From contig CAXXFH010000004.1 in the NCBI GenBank assembly GCA_963677085.2, positions 2,914,001-2,978,000 on the forward strand: 64,000 nucleotides of DNA. Direction: 5' to 3'. This stretch comes from G963677085 sp963677085. GTDB lineage: Bacteria > Planctomycetota > Planctomycetia > Pirellulales > Thermoguttaceae. Positions 34,652 to 42,995 of the stretch are shown here, piece by piece. Below the pieces are notes generated by a model. That model was not told the DNA's origin, did no database searches, and was given only the letters and a program-made list of their open reading frames with translations. The position numbers and the translations under genes were made by a program. Every line of letters begins with the position of its first letter. The first letter of the stretch is position 1.

Positions 34652-36073
34652 ATGAATGAATACCGAGTAGAACGTGACTCGATGGGCGAAGTTCGCCTTC
34701 CCGCGGCAGCCTACTATGGGGCACAGACGCAACGGGCGGTGGAAAATTTCCCCATCTCCAGTCGGACTATTCCTCCGGAACTGATCCACGCCATGGGTCT
34801 GGTCAAATGGGCCGCCGCCAAGGCGAATCACGAACTGGGGCGCCTGACGGGTTCCGGGAAGAACCCCCTCAACGACCAACAGGTGGAAGCTCTGCTTGCC
34901 GCTGCCCACGAAGTCGCTGCCGGTAAATTCGACGATCAATTCCCGGTCGACGTCTACCAAACCGGCTCGGGAACTTCCAGTAACATGAATGTCAACGAGG
35001 TGATTGCCAATCGGGCGATCGAACTCGCCGGGGGCGATCGGTTCGCCGTGAAAAAACCGATCCATCCGAACGACCATGTGAACATGGGGCAGAGTACCAA
35101 CGATACGTTCCCCACGGCCATTCACGTGGCCGTCTGCCGTGCGATTCGCGACGAACTCATTCCCGTACTGCGTCGATGCGGTGCCGTGCTGTCCGAGAAG
35201 TCGTCGCAGTGGTTGAATATCCTCAAGATCGGTCGAACCCATTTGGCCGACGCCACCCCGCTGGCCCTAGGGCAAGAGATCGGAGGGCTAGCACGCCAAC
35301 TCGATTGTTCGGTCGACCGGGCCGGTGCCGCCTTGGAGCCCCTGCTGGAGTTGCCCGTCGGAGGAACGGCCGTCGGCAGCGGCATCAACACCCATCCGCA
35401 GTTTGCCGCCACTGTATGCCAGTTGCTCGCCGACGAAACGGACAACCCGTTCGTCGAGGCGGTCGATCACTTCGAGGCCAACGCCCAACGCGATGGATTG
35501 GTTGCGTGTCATGGCCAGCTAAACGCGGTGGCTACGACGTTGTTCAACGTGGCCAATAACATCCGTTGGTTGGGGAGCGGGCCGAAATGCGGCTTCCATG
35601 AAATCAGGATCCCCGATCTGCAACCGGGAAGTTCCATCATGCCGGGCAAGGTCAATCCCGTGCTCTGCGAGGCGGCCATGCAGGCGGCGGCGCGAGTCAT
35701 CGGCAACCACCAGGCGATTACCCTGAGCGGTGCCGCGGGCGGACAGTTTCAATTGAACATCATGATGCCGATGATGGCCGATGCCATGTTGGAGAGTGTC
35801 CGGCTGTTGATCGGTGCTACCCAGGCGTTCACCGAGAAGTGTCTTGTGGGGCTGGAAGCCAACGCCGAGGTGTGCGACGTGGCCGTGGAAAAGAGCTTGG
35901 CCTTGGCAACTGGTCTGAACCCTTACATCGGCTACGAACAGGCCGCGGCCATCGCGAAAGAGGCTTTTCACACGGGCAAGACCATTCGCGAATTGTGCCG
36001 CGAGAAGGGTATCCTGTCCGAAGAACAACTCAACGAGGCTCTCGACCCCTGGCGAATGATCCGGCCGAGCTAA
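34652..36073 (+). CDS. fumC: fumarate hydratase, class II
   Basis: Class II fumarase interconverts fumarate and malate in the TCA cycle as a homotetramer. The start is ATG 34652, preceded by CGGAGG, giving 473 residues against about 465 in E. coli. Visible motifs are GSGTSSNMNVNEV, the catalytic region GRTHLADATPLALGQE, and the superfamily signature GSSIMPGKVNP. The C-terminal domain has LNPYIGYEQAA. It stands alone; a strong inverted repeat lies 25 nt after the stop. Confidence 0.96.
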   Translation: MNEYRVERDSMGEVRLPAAAYYGAQTQRAVENFPISSRTIPPELIHAMGLVKWAAAKANHELGRLTGSGKNPLNDQQVEALLAAAHEVAAGKFDDQFPVDVYQTGSGTSSNMNVNEVIANRAIELAGGDRFAVKKPIHPNDHVNMGQSTNDTFPTAIHVAVCRAIRDELIPVLRRCGAVLSEKSSQWLNILKIGRTHLADATPLALGQEIGGLARQLDCSVDRAGAALEPLLELPVGGTAVGSGINTHPQFAATVCQLLADETDNPFVEAVDHFEANAQRDGLVACHGQLNAVATTLFNVANNIRWLGSGPKCGFHEIRIPDLQPGSSIMPGKVNPVLCEAAMQAAARVIGNHQAITLSGAAGGQFQLNIMMPMMADAMLESVRLLIGATQAFTEKCLVGLEANAEVCDVAVEKSLALATGLNPYIGYEQAAAIAKEAFHTGKTIRELCREKGILSEEQLNEALDPWRMIRPS

Positions 36074-36097
36074 GTGCTGTGTCAAACTCAAACATAC

Positions 36098-36177
36098 GGG
36101 TGCCATGCCCACGGCAACGTGGGCACGCTTGAAGTGCGGTTTGTATTCATGCCTACGTTGCCGTGGGCATGGCACCC
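36098..36177. repeat. 28-nt inverted repeat after fumC
   Basis: The arm 36098-36125 (GGGTGCCATGCCCACGGCAA...) pairs with 36150-36177 with one mismatch; spacer 24 nt. A CATGCCCACG family member. It may stabilise or end the fumC message, but there is no T-run. Confidence 0.9.
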
Positions 36178-36228
36178 AAGCCGCAAATCAAGCATCGACG
36201 AAATACTACTGATACCTGCGTTAATAAT

Positions 36229-36303
36229 GATCGCTTCGGAAAGTCGAACGCCTGGAAATCCAGGCTCCCGTTGGTCGCCTTCCGCTCTTCGACTATGCAG
36301 GCC
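36229..36303 (+). repeat. hairpin/GTTGGTCGC element, type B short
   Basis: CCTGG-AAAT-CCAGG (36251-36264) is followed at once by CTCCCGTTGGTCGC (36265-36278) and a GACTATGCAGGCC tail shared with 49198-49275. Confidence 0.85.
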
Positions 36304-36316
36304 TCAATAGACCGGA

Positions 36317-36601
36317 TTAGCCTTCTGCCAGCAAGGCGTCGAAGGCCTCGACCGATACGGCCGGGCAGGTATTAAAGGCGATGCCCGTTAGCTTGCTCAT
36401 TGCTGCCGAGGCCTTCATGGCATCTTTCATGCCGGGGAAATCTAATATAAATACCAGATCGTTCTGCCCCAGCGTAGCGTACATGGCCTTTACCTGACCT
36501 TCGTGCTGCTTGATCAGTTCGATGGCTTTCTCGGTGCGTTGAGTGCTGATTCCTCTCAACGCCTCGGGCGTGTACGTGCCTGTCATCAAGAACGTGATCA
36601 T
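36317..36601 (-). CDS. GYD domain protein
   Basis: The start is ATG 36601 (MITFLMTGTYTPEALRGIS), preceded by CAGGAGACGAAACC, giving 94 residues. This is the normal GYD domain length. These are small ferredoxin-like-fold proteins of unknown function with the opening 'xFlxxgkYTpegxxxi' and internal 'FPDxxxA' (here LDFPGMKDAMKASAAM). No partner gene is adjacent; it converges with fumC and lies downstream of nothing on its own strand. Confidence 0.85.
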   Translation of the reverse strand: MITFLMTGTYTPEALRGISTQRTEKAIELIKQHEGQVKAMYATLGQNDLVFILDFPGMKDAMKASAAMSKLTGIAFNTCPAVSVEAFDALLAEG

Positions 36602-36965
36602 GGTTTCGTCTCCTGTTTTGTGGCGCAATATATCCCCGCGCCTCGCTCACTTGCCCTATCGTTTGGTTATGCGACCGTTTCCGCCGGGTGTCAAGCAATT
36701 GCCACGGCGACGAACCGGGAGAAGCGCAGACGACGGGGCAGAGTTTGGAGGCTAGAGGCTACAGAGGGGGTGTCAGTGGCGGCTTGTCCACCGCGGCTAA
36801 CCCAAGGGCAGACAAGCTGTCCATGGCGGTACGTCAATCGAAGGTTGACCGAGCACTCGGGGTTGGGAGCAGAGGGTCGGAATTTTCAAACTTCCATGAC
36901 CAGTGAATACCCAACGCTCTGATATCAAATCATAATCCCGAATCCAAATGAAGAATTGCCGCCAC
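36602..36965. other. intergenic region, repeat remnants
   Basis: It contains a decayed copy of the GGCTTGTCC / GACAAGC inverted-repeat family (about 36765-36830). No supported gene. Confidence 0.5.
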
Positions 36966-38723
36966 TCACGGCCCCACCTGTGAGTTGCCCCCTTTGCCGC
37001 GTTCGCGGACCTGGAATCGCAATACGTCGCGGCGGCGGACCACGCCCAATAAGTGCTGTGGCGACTCGTTGGTCACCACCGCGATGCAGTCGTCCTTGCT
37101 GGCGGCGAACAGGGCACTGGCTCGACTCACCGGTTCGTCGGGATACAGCACCCGGCCGGCTGGCGTGGTCACGTCGGCCGCCAAGACTAGGCCGCCCAAG
37201 GTTCGGTCGAACAGGGCATGGCTCAGTTCGCGGTAGCGGATCACCCCGGCCAGGGTGCCATCGTTGTCGACCACGGGAAATGTGTTGTCGCGGCTGTGTT
37301 CGAGCAACTCAATCACGTCGTCAAAGGTGGCCGAAAGTGGTACGGCCAGAACGTTCTTGCGCATGATTTCGTTGATCGTAAGGTCTTGTTCGGTCCGCTT
37401 GTGCCAGGGATCGAACCCGAAGGCCATTAACAGGCCGTTGATAATCGTGCGGATCTGTTCCCAGGGGCCTTCTTTGCTAGGGCGGCGAATGGCCTCGGCG
37501 ATGGGAACCTCGCCGGCCTGGACCACGGCATGACGAATCAACAGCGGTCCGGCAATCTCGAACACCACGACCGTTCCCAGGATGATCGTCTTAATGTCGT
37601 GGAACATGTCGGGCAGCGCGCCGGCCATGTGTTCGGTACGCTCGACGGCGAGCGACGACAGAGCAATTGCCGCGCCGGCTTGCGCCACCAGCGTTGCTCC
37701 CAGCCAGGTGCGGACTTCCGGCTCTTCGTGACCCGTTTGAGCAGCCCAACGGATACCCAGGTATTTTCCCCCGCTGCGCAAGACGATATAGGCCAGTCCT
37801 ATCATTCCCGCTTCCCAGAGTTTTTCCACGCGTAACTCGGCGCCGTGGGTCACGAAGAAGATTACGGCCAAAAGGCCTGTCATGCGGTCGAGTTCAGACA
37901 CCACCTGTCGGGTGTGATACGAACTGTTGGCCACCGTGACTCCCATCGCCAGGAAGGTGAGCAGGTAGGGCACGTCGATCACTAGGCACACGCCCAGCAC
38001 GAGTGTGATCAATCCGACCAACAGCACGAGCCGGCGACGTTCGGCAACCAGGCCAAAGCAGAAGCTGGTCGCCAAGCCGGCCACAATCCCCAAGACGGCC
38101 GAACCGACCAGATCCTGGACGAGCTGTCCGACGGCAAGCAGCGGCGACTGGTCCAATTGGCCGTGCAGGCAGAGGGTGGCCAGAAAGAGAATCTCGAAAG
38201 CGACGATCGAGACCAGGTTATTGGTGGCCACCAGCGCATTGGCGTATTGGGTAATCGGCCCTTCGGATTCTGCTTCCTTCAACACGAGGATGGTCGTCGC
38301 CGGGGCGGTAGCCAGGGCCAACGCGCCGAGCAGCAGTGCCGTGGAAAGTCCCGTGCCGACCGCCATGAGGCCGCCGGTCACTAGCAGGAACGTTACGGCC
38401 AATTCGCCTACGGAAAGTCGAAAAACCCGCCGCGCGATTTGCCTCATTTTGGCCAGTGGAAAAGCGCAGCCCAGATTGAACAGCACTAGCGCAATAGCCA
38501 GTTGGGTAAGCGGCTCGATCGCTTCGATGTGGTCGTGCGGGGCCTCGTGTGGAATCCAGTTCAGTGCCGAGGGGCCTAGGGCCACACCCATCAGCAGATA
38601 CGAGGTGACCTTGGGTAACCGCACGTACTGCCCTACTACGCCGGCCAACAGCGCTGCGGTGGTCAACAACCCCAGCGTGAGCATCACGGGAGTCAATTCA
38701 TGTTGCCATTCGAGTGGCGGCAT
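36966..38723 (-). CDS. Kef-type cation/proton antiporter with CBS pair
   Basis: The 585-residue protein has an N-terminal Na+/H+ exchanger (CPA2) domain (about 10-410) with about a dozen hydrophobic helices. In place of the RCK/TrkA-N domain of KefB/KefC it carries two CBS domains (about 447-500, EIMRKNVLAVPLSATFDDV; and about 508-565, ADVTTPAGRVLYPDEPV). CBS pairs bind adenine nucleotides, so transport may be gated by energy state (family knowledge, inference here). It probably exchanges K+ or Na+ for H+ at the inner membrane. Confidence 0.9.
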   Translation of the reverse strand: MPPLEWQHELTPVMLTLGLLTTAALLAGVVGQYVRLPKVTSYLLMGVALGPSALNWIPHEAPHDHIEAIEPLTQLAIALVLFNLGCAFPLAKMRQIARRVFRLSVGELAVTFLLVTGGLMAVGTGLSTALLLGALALATAPATTILVLKEAESEGPITQYANALVATNNLVSIVAFEILFLATLCLHGQLDQSPLLAVGQLVQDLVGSAVLGIVAGLATSFCFGLVAERRRLVLLVGLITLVLGVCLVIDVPYLLTFLAMGVTVANSSYHTRQVVSELDRMTGLLAVIFFVTHGAELRVEKLWEAGMIGLAYIVLRSGGKYLGIRWAAQTGHEEPEVRTWLGATLVAQAGAAIALSSLAVERTEHMAGALPDMFHDIKTIILGTVVVFEIAGPLLIRHAVVQAGEVPIAEAIRRPSKEGPWEQIRTIINGLLMAFGFDPWHKRTEQDLTINEIMRKNVLAVPLSATFDDVIELLEHSRDNTFPVVDNDGTLAGVIRYRELSHALFDRTLGGLVLAADVTTPAGRVLYPDEPVSRASALFAASKDDCIAVVTNESPQHLLGVVRRRDVLRFQVRERGKGGNSQVGP

Positions 38724-38873
38724 GCAGAGGTCTCATGGGGGCTATGGGCAGAATAGTGAAGCCTAGTTTTCGACGCCTCCGACGGCACAAGTATAACACC
38801 GAAAATTTGCTTGTCGTAGCGGGGGGGAATCGTTACGATCGTTATCAATCGCACTTGCTGTTTTTTGAATTTA

Positions 38874-38972
38874 TTGGTTCCGTGGTTGATTGTGGAACAC
38901 GTCGTTACGTTCAGTTCCCGCAAGCCGGGCTCCCGTTGGTCGCCCTCGTTCCACAAGCACTTCAGGACCCAA
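38874..38972 (+). repeat. hairpin/GTTGGTCGC element, type B
   Basis: CCCG-CAAGC-CGGG (38917-38929) is directly followed by CTCCCGTTGGTCGC (38930-38943). It aligns over its length with 31050-31147 and ends about 30 nt before the sirtuin start. Confidence 0.9.
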
Positions 38973-39002
38973 CAAGCGGCCCCCGGACACCAGAACCTGT
39001 CG

Positions 39003-39827
39003 ATGGAAAATCTCCGTGACTGCATCACCAAAGCAGCCGAATCGCTTCGCCAAGCGAAACACGTGGTGGTGTTCACTGGGGCGGGAATGTCGGCCGAGAG
39101 CGGTATCGCCACGTTTCGCGATCGAGGTGGCCTCTGGCGAGATTTTCCCCCAGACCAGTTCGGTAATCTGCCCGGTTTGGAACGCACGGCACTGTATCAA
39201 CCACGCCGACTGGCCGAATTCCTCATCCAACTGCTCGAACCAATTGCCGCGGCCGAGCCGAACGACGGCCATCGAGCAGTCGCCGCACTGCAAGACCACA
39301 CTCGGGTAACGGTCGTTACCCAAAACGTTGACCGCCTGCACCAAGACGCCGGTAGCCGCGAGGTTTGGGAAATCCACGGCTCGCTGTTCACGATTATCGA
39401 CTCGCAGGGCGACGTCTTGCGTACGCTTTCTCGCCGCCAACTCCGCGAGATTGTTACCTCGCTTTGGCGGTTGGTCGACAATCGGGTGGTGCTGCTGCCG
39501 CAGTTGATGTGGCGTGTCCGAACGATGTTCGGCTTTCGCGTTGGCGGCACGTATCGGCCCGACATCGTGCTGTTCGGCGAGTCGATGGCCGATCCGGCCT
39601 GGGTTCGGGCGATGGAAGTTACCGAGCAGTGCGACTGTTTTCTCAGCGTGGGCACGTCGGCCACCGTTTACCCGGCCGCCTTTTTGCCCGAGGAAGCCGC
39701 GGCAGCCGGGACCACCACGATCGTCGTCGACCCCAACGGCGGTACGGCCGATCACGTGCTCACCGGCCCCGCCGCCCGCGTGCTGCCGGAATTGGTGGAA
39801 GCGGCCTTTGGAAAAGCGGAAAGCTGA
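39003..39827 (+). CDS. SIR2-family NAD-dependent deacylase lacking zinc cysteines
   Basis: The start is ATG 39003 (MENLRDCITKAAESL), giving 274 residues. NAD-binding Rossmann motifs are present: FTGAGMSAESGIATFRDRGG (24-43), TQNVDRLHQDAG (106-117) and RPDIVLFGE (185-193). Catalytic His125 lies in WEIHGS. The zinc-ribbon segment between them (126-180) has no cysteine; the protein's only cysteines are 7, 210 and 212. It is thus a sirtuin with a zinc-free small domain. Deacylase or ADP-ribosyl activity is inferred only. A type B repeat lies just upstream. Converges with the CPBP protease gene. Confidence 0.88.
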   Translation: MENLRDCITKAAESLRQAKHVVVFTGAGMSAESGIATFRDRGGLWRDFPPDQFGNLPGLERTALYQPRRLAEFLIQLLEPIAAAEPNDGHRAVAALQDHTRVTVVTQNVDRLHQDAGSREVWEIHGSLFTIIDSQGDVLRTLSRRQLREIVTSLWRLVDNRVVLLPQLMWRVRTMFGFRVGGTYRPDIVLFGESMADPAWVRAMEVTEQCDCFLSVGTSATVYPAAFLPEEAAAAGTTTIVVDPNGGTADHVLTGPAARVLPELVEAAFGKAES

Positions 39828-39897
39828 GAGCGGAAAGCGGAACAGGCGAAGCTGCAAGCGGTTGCTACCCACTGACAACTGTCCACTTACAACTGCG

Positions 39898-40818
39898 TCA
39901 CATCAACTGCCACTCGCCGGTCGTTACCACGTAGATGCCCAGCAGCAGGTTCGTCACGGCGTGGGCGGCTACGCAGTCCCAGATGTTTCGGGTGCGAAGC
40001 ATCAGCCAAGTGACCATCGAGAACCACACGGCGGCGGCCAGCAGTTCGGCCGGATGCATCAGCATGGGCACGGCCGTTCCCAGCACCACGGCAAACGGCG
40101 TCACCTTGCCGAACGGCACTTCCCACCACTTCGCCTCCACGACGAACCGCATCACGAAGCCGCGTAGGAAGAACTCCTCGATAATGGGCACTACCAGCGC
40201 CAGCCCAAAGAAACGCACGGCAAGAAAACCCCAAGCGGCCGGCGGATTGTCGGCCAAGTAGACAAATGGGTCGTAGGCGCTTCGGGTGCCGGCTCCGATT
40301 AACCATCCCAGCCCGACATGGTCCAACGCCGGTTTTAGCAGACTTTGTTCGAGATTGAGCCGACAAAGTCCCACCCATACGAAAATGCCCACCACTCCAA
40401 CGCCCACGGCCAAACCGCTTATGCGCCAGGGAAACTGCCGGTAGCCGGGCCACACGAATGCCATGGCTGCCAGGGTGAGCAGAATCTTGAGCGTGTAAAC
40501 CCAAGGGTAATAAGCGTAGGGAATGTTCAGCAGCGATTCGCTTTTCGAGGTTTCCTCGCCCTCGTCTTGCAGTTTCGGCGCGACGTCTTCCCCCTCGGCC
40601 ACTCGGTCGCTCTGAGTCACCAGGTTGCTTTGGGCCGCCTGACCGACCGTCTCGGCCGTCGTAGTCGGCTCGCTTGGCTTGGGCTCGAAACTGGTCACCA
40701 CCATAAAGACGGCCAATGGCAACAAAAAGGTCAACCAAGGGTTTTGCTGCAACAGGCCGGTGCGCCAACCGGTGGTTGTCTGCGGCGAAGGGGATGTCGA
40801 ATTCGTGGATTCCGGCAT
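39898..40818 (-). CDS. CPBP (CAAX protease/Rce1-like) intramembrane metalloprotease
   Basis: The start is ATG 40818 (MPESTNSTSPSPQ), giving 306 residues. After a soluble N-terminus and a helix (about 28-42) comes a loop rich in Thr, Gln and Glu, then five or more helices. Signature elements are the paired glutamates in VVPIIEEFFLRGFVMR (about 213), a His in MHPAE (about 250), and a His in AAHAVTN (about 285), matching CPBP motifs 1-3. The substrate is unknown. The upstream 320 nt, shared with a divergent hydrolase gene, contain a perfect palindrome. Confidence 0.85.
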   Translation of the reverse strand: MPESTNSTSPSPQTTTGWRTGLLQQNPWLTFLLPLAVFMVVTSFEPKPSEPTTTAETVGQAAQSNLVTQSDRVAEGEDVAPKLQDEGEETSKSESLLNIPYAYYPWVYTLKILLTLAAMAFVWPGYRQFPWRISGLAVGVGVVGIFVWVGLCRLNLEQSLLKPALDHVGLGWLIGAGTRSAYDPFVYLADNPPAAWGFLAVRFFGLALVVPIIEEFFLRGFVMRFVVEAKWWEVPFGKVTPFAVVLGTAVPMLMHPAELLAAAVWFSMVTWLMLRTRNIWDCVAAHAVTNLLLGIYVVTTGEWQLM

Positions 40819-40856
40819 CGTGAATAATCCGATACGAGGTGTTTTGAGTTTTCCTC

Positions 40857-40880
40857 GTTCCCACGCTGCAGCGTGGGAAC
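40857..40880. repeat. perfect 24-nt palindrome GTTCCCACGCTG / CAGCGTGGGAAC
   Basis: A perfect self-complementary sequence in the 320-nt divergent gap (40819-41138). A CATGCTGAAGCATAG hairpin follows at about 40932-40947. The rest of the gap holds no gene. Confidence 0.9.
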
Positions 40881-41138
40881 CCAGGCGAGATTTGTGCCGG
40901 CGGGAAACGGTGTGGGAACCAGGGAAACCGCCCATGCTGAAGCATAGCCTACCAGGGCAACCCGGGCCATGCCACGGCCGAAACGTGGCCTGCGACGGTG
41001 ACTTGCAATTTTCCGCCGAATATGGTTTCCTAGAGGCGGTCCCTCCTGCTATCGTGAACTGGGCTACCGGTTCGTTCGTACGGTGTATTGAGCCTTTCAA
41101 TGCCCCCCACTTCCCCCTCGACCGCAGGAGCGCAACAC

Positions 41139-42887
41139 ATGCCACGGTCCATCTGGTCCCCGTTCGGGGCTGCCTGCTTGGGTATTCTTCTGGCAACGGT
41201 TTGGCTGACACATCCCGCGTTGGGTGCCGACGCGGCACCGTCAGACGCCGAAGTCCACGCCGTTGAGGCCACCTTCAACGACGCACCCTTCGAGTACCAA
41301 ATGTCGCTTCGCGCGCGGCGCGACGGCTATCGGGTATATCGGCTGACGTACCCCTCGCCGATGAAGACCCCGCACGAAGCGAACAACATGGTACCGGCCG
41401 ACTACTACCTGCCCGACGGCATTCAGCCGGGCGATGCGAAACGTCCGGCCGTGATTTGCCTGCACATCCTCGGCGGCAATTTCGAGTTGGTCGACATCAC
41501 CTGCTCGGCCCTGGCTGCCCGGGGTATTCCCGCCATCATGTTCAAGCTGCCCTACTATGGCGAACGGGGTGCCAAAAATGGGCCGCGAATCATGGCTGCC
41601 AACCCGGCCCTGTTTGTTCGTGCGGTCGACCAAGGCTTGCAGGACGTGCGACGCACGATCGACGTGCTTTGCTCCCGTCCCGAGGTCGATCCCCAGCACA
41701 TCGGCATTACCGGCATCAGCCTCGGCGGAATCGTGTCCGCCACGGCCGCCGGCGTCGAACCACGATTGAGCCGGGCCGTGTTCATATTGGCCGGCGGCGA
41801 TGTGTTGACCATTATCAACCACGCCCGCGAAACCCGCGACCTGCGGCAGATGCTCGGAAAACTGCCCGAGCAACAGCGACACGAAATCGAGCAGCGACTT
41901 TCCGCGGTCGATCCGCTCACACGGGCGCCCGGCTTGCGCGAGCGTGCGATGGCCGGTCGGGTGTTGATGATCAACGCCAGCCGCGACGAAGTCATCCCGC
42001 CCGAGTGTACGAAGAAGCTTGCCAAGGCCCTGGGCATTGACGGCAAGACCGATCAGGTCGTCTGGCTCGATGGACTGGGACACTACACGGCCATGGCAGA
42101 ACTACCCCGGGCGGTCCGGCTTACGACCGACTTCTTTGCCCGAGACATGCCCGCCGACGCACGGCCGAACCACACGGCCGACAGCGAAACGCCGCTGCAA
42201 ACCACGGCCCAACTGCTTCAGCAGGTGGCCACCTTATTGACGGTCGAACCGCGTGCCGGGCGCTGCCATCTTGCCGACCTGAAAGTGACCGTCACGCCAA
42301 ACGGCCAGAAACCGATTGAGGCTGAACTACAAATCATTCGGGGTTGGGGTTATCGTTTCAAACTGGCCTGCGATCTCCCCAAGGTCGGCCAGGCTGTGGT
42401 CGGACAAGGCGCCATGCCCTGGATGTTGGCGGCCGACAAACGAGCGTTCGTCGGAACGGCCGAACCCGGCACCGAAGCCACCGATCCGTTGGCTGGTGCC
42501 GATCCGGCGCATCTGTTGAAGTTGCGTGTGGTTTCCGGCGCGGCCGCCGCTTTGTCGCTCTCGCCCGACGTGCTTCTGCGCTGGGCCGACATCGAAGACG
42601 CTACGACCGACGGCGGTCCCAAGACGATCCGCCTGGTTCTCAAGAAAAAGGCTTCGGGTGAGGTGCGATTGGTCTTCCACGAAGACGGCAAGACGCCCGC
42701 CTCGGCCACGTTCGAGATAGGCGACACGCAGGGCACCGTTATCTTCCGCGGTTGGGCCATCGATTCGGTGGCCCACCGGACGATGTTCCAACCTCCGCCC
42801 GACGTGCCGCAACAGACGGTCGACACGGAGGAACTTCACTGGATGTTTTCGGCCATGTTCAACTTTGCCATGGAGCTGACGCAATGA
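41139..42887 (+). CDS. secreted alpha/beta hydrolase (dienelactone-hydrolase-like)
   Basis: The start is ATG 41139 (MPRSIWSPFGAA), preceded by CAGGAG, giving 582 residues. Signal peptide about 1-30 (ALGADA). The hydrolase domain (about 40-345) has the nucleophile elbow GITGISLGG (Ser near 194), Asp in NASRDEVIPP (near 282) and His in GLGHYTAM (near 313). A second region (about 370-582) is beta-rich and unrecognised. It is probably a periplasmic esterase or peptidase. The C45 hydrolase and the sulfatase follow on the same strand, suggesting a loose degradative cluster. Confidence 0.85.
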   Translation: MPRSIWSPFGAACLGILLATVWLTHPALGADAAPSDAEVHAVEATFNDAPFEYQMSLRARRDGYRVYRLTYPSPMKTPHEANNMVPADYYLPDGIQPGDAKRPAVICLHILGGNFELVDITCSALAARGIPAIMFKLPYYGERGAKNGPRIMAANPALFVRAVDQGLQDVRRTIDVLCSRPEVDPQHIGITGISLGGIVSATAAGVEPRLSRAVFILAGGDVLTIINHARETRDLRQMLGKLPEQQRHEIEQRLSAVDPLTRAPGLRERAMAGRVLMINASRDEVIPPECTKKLAKALGIDGKTDQVVWLDGLGHYTAMAELPRAVRLTTDFFARDMPADARPNHTADSETPLQTTAQLLQQVATLLTVEPRAGRCHLADLKVTVTPNGQKPIEAELQIIRGWGYRFKLACDLPKVGQAVVGQGAMPWMLAADKRAFVGTAEPGTEATDPLAGADPAHLLKLRVVSGAAAALSLSPDVLLRWADIEDATTDGGPKTIRLVLKKKASGEVRLVFHEDGKTPASATFEIGDTQGTVIFRGWAIDSVAHRTMFQPPPDVPQQTVDTEELHWMFSAMFNFAMELTQ

Positions 42888-42888
42888 C

Positions 42889-42984
42889 GGCAGGGCCGCC
42901 AACCAAACCGGTGCTACCGCACCCAGGCAAGAACCTGCTCCCGTTGGTCGCTGAACTTCGTGAAAAAATCCACAATCATCGAGG
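42889..42984 (+). repeat. hairpin/GTTGGTCGC element, type A, fills an intergenic gap
   Basis: Hairpin GGTGC-TACC-GCACC (42910-42923) is followed 14 nt later by CTCCCGTTGGTCGC (42938-42951), with a tail GTGAAAAAATCCACAATCAT then CGAGG. The element covers nearly the whole space between two codirectional genes. Its final GAGG lies 12 nt before the next ATG and appears to act as the ribosome-binding site. Confidence 0.9.
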
Positions 42985-42995
42985 TTAGAAATACC

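Noticed and set aside
39003..40818. SIR2 plus CPBP protease as a phage-defence pair
   Set aside because: The genes converge, and no known partner (Thoeris, Argonaute, HerA) is adjacent; a single-gene SIR2 defence role cannot be shown from sequence.
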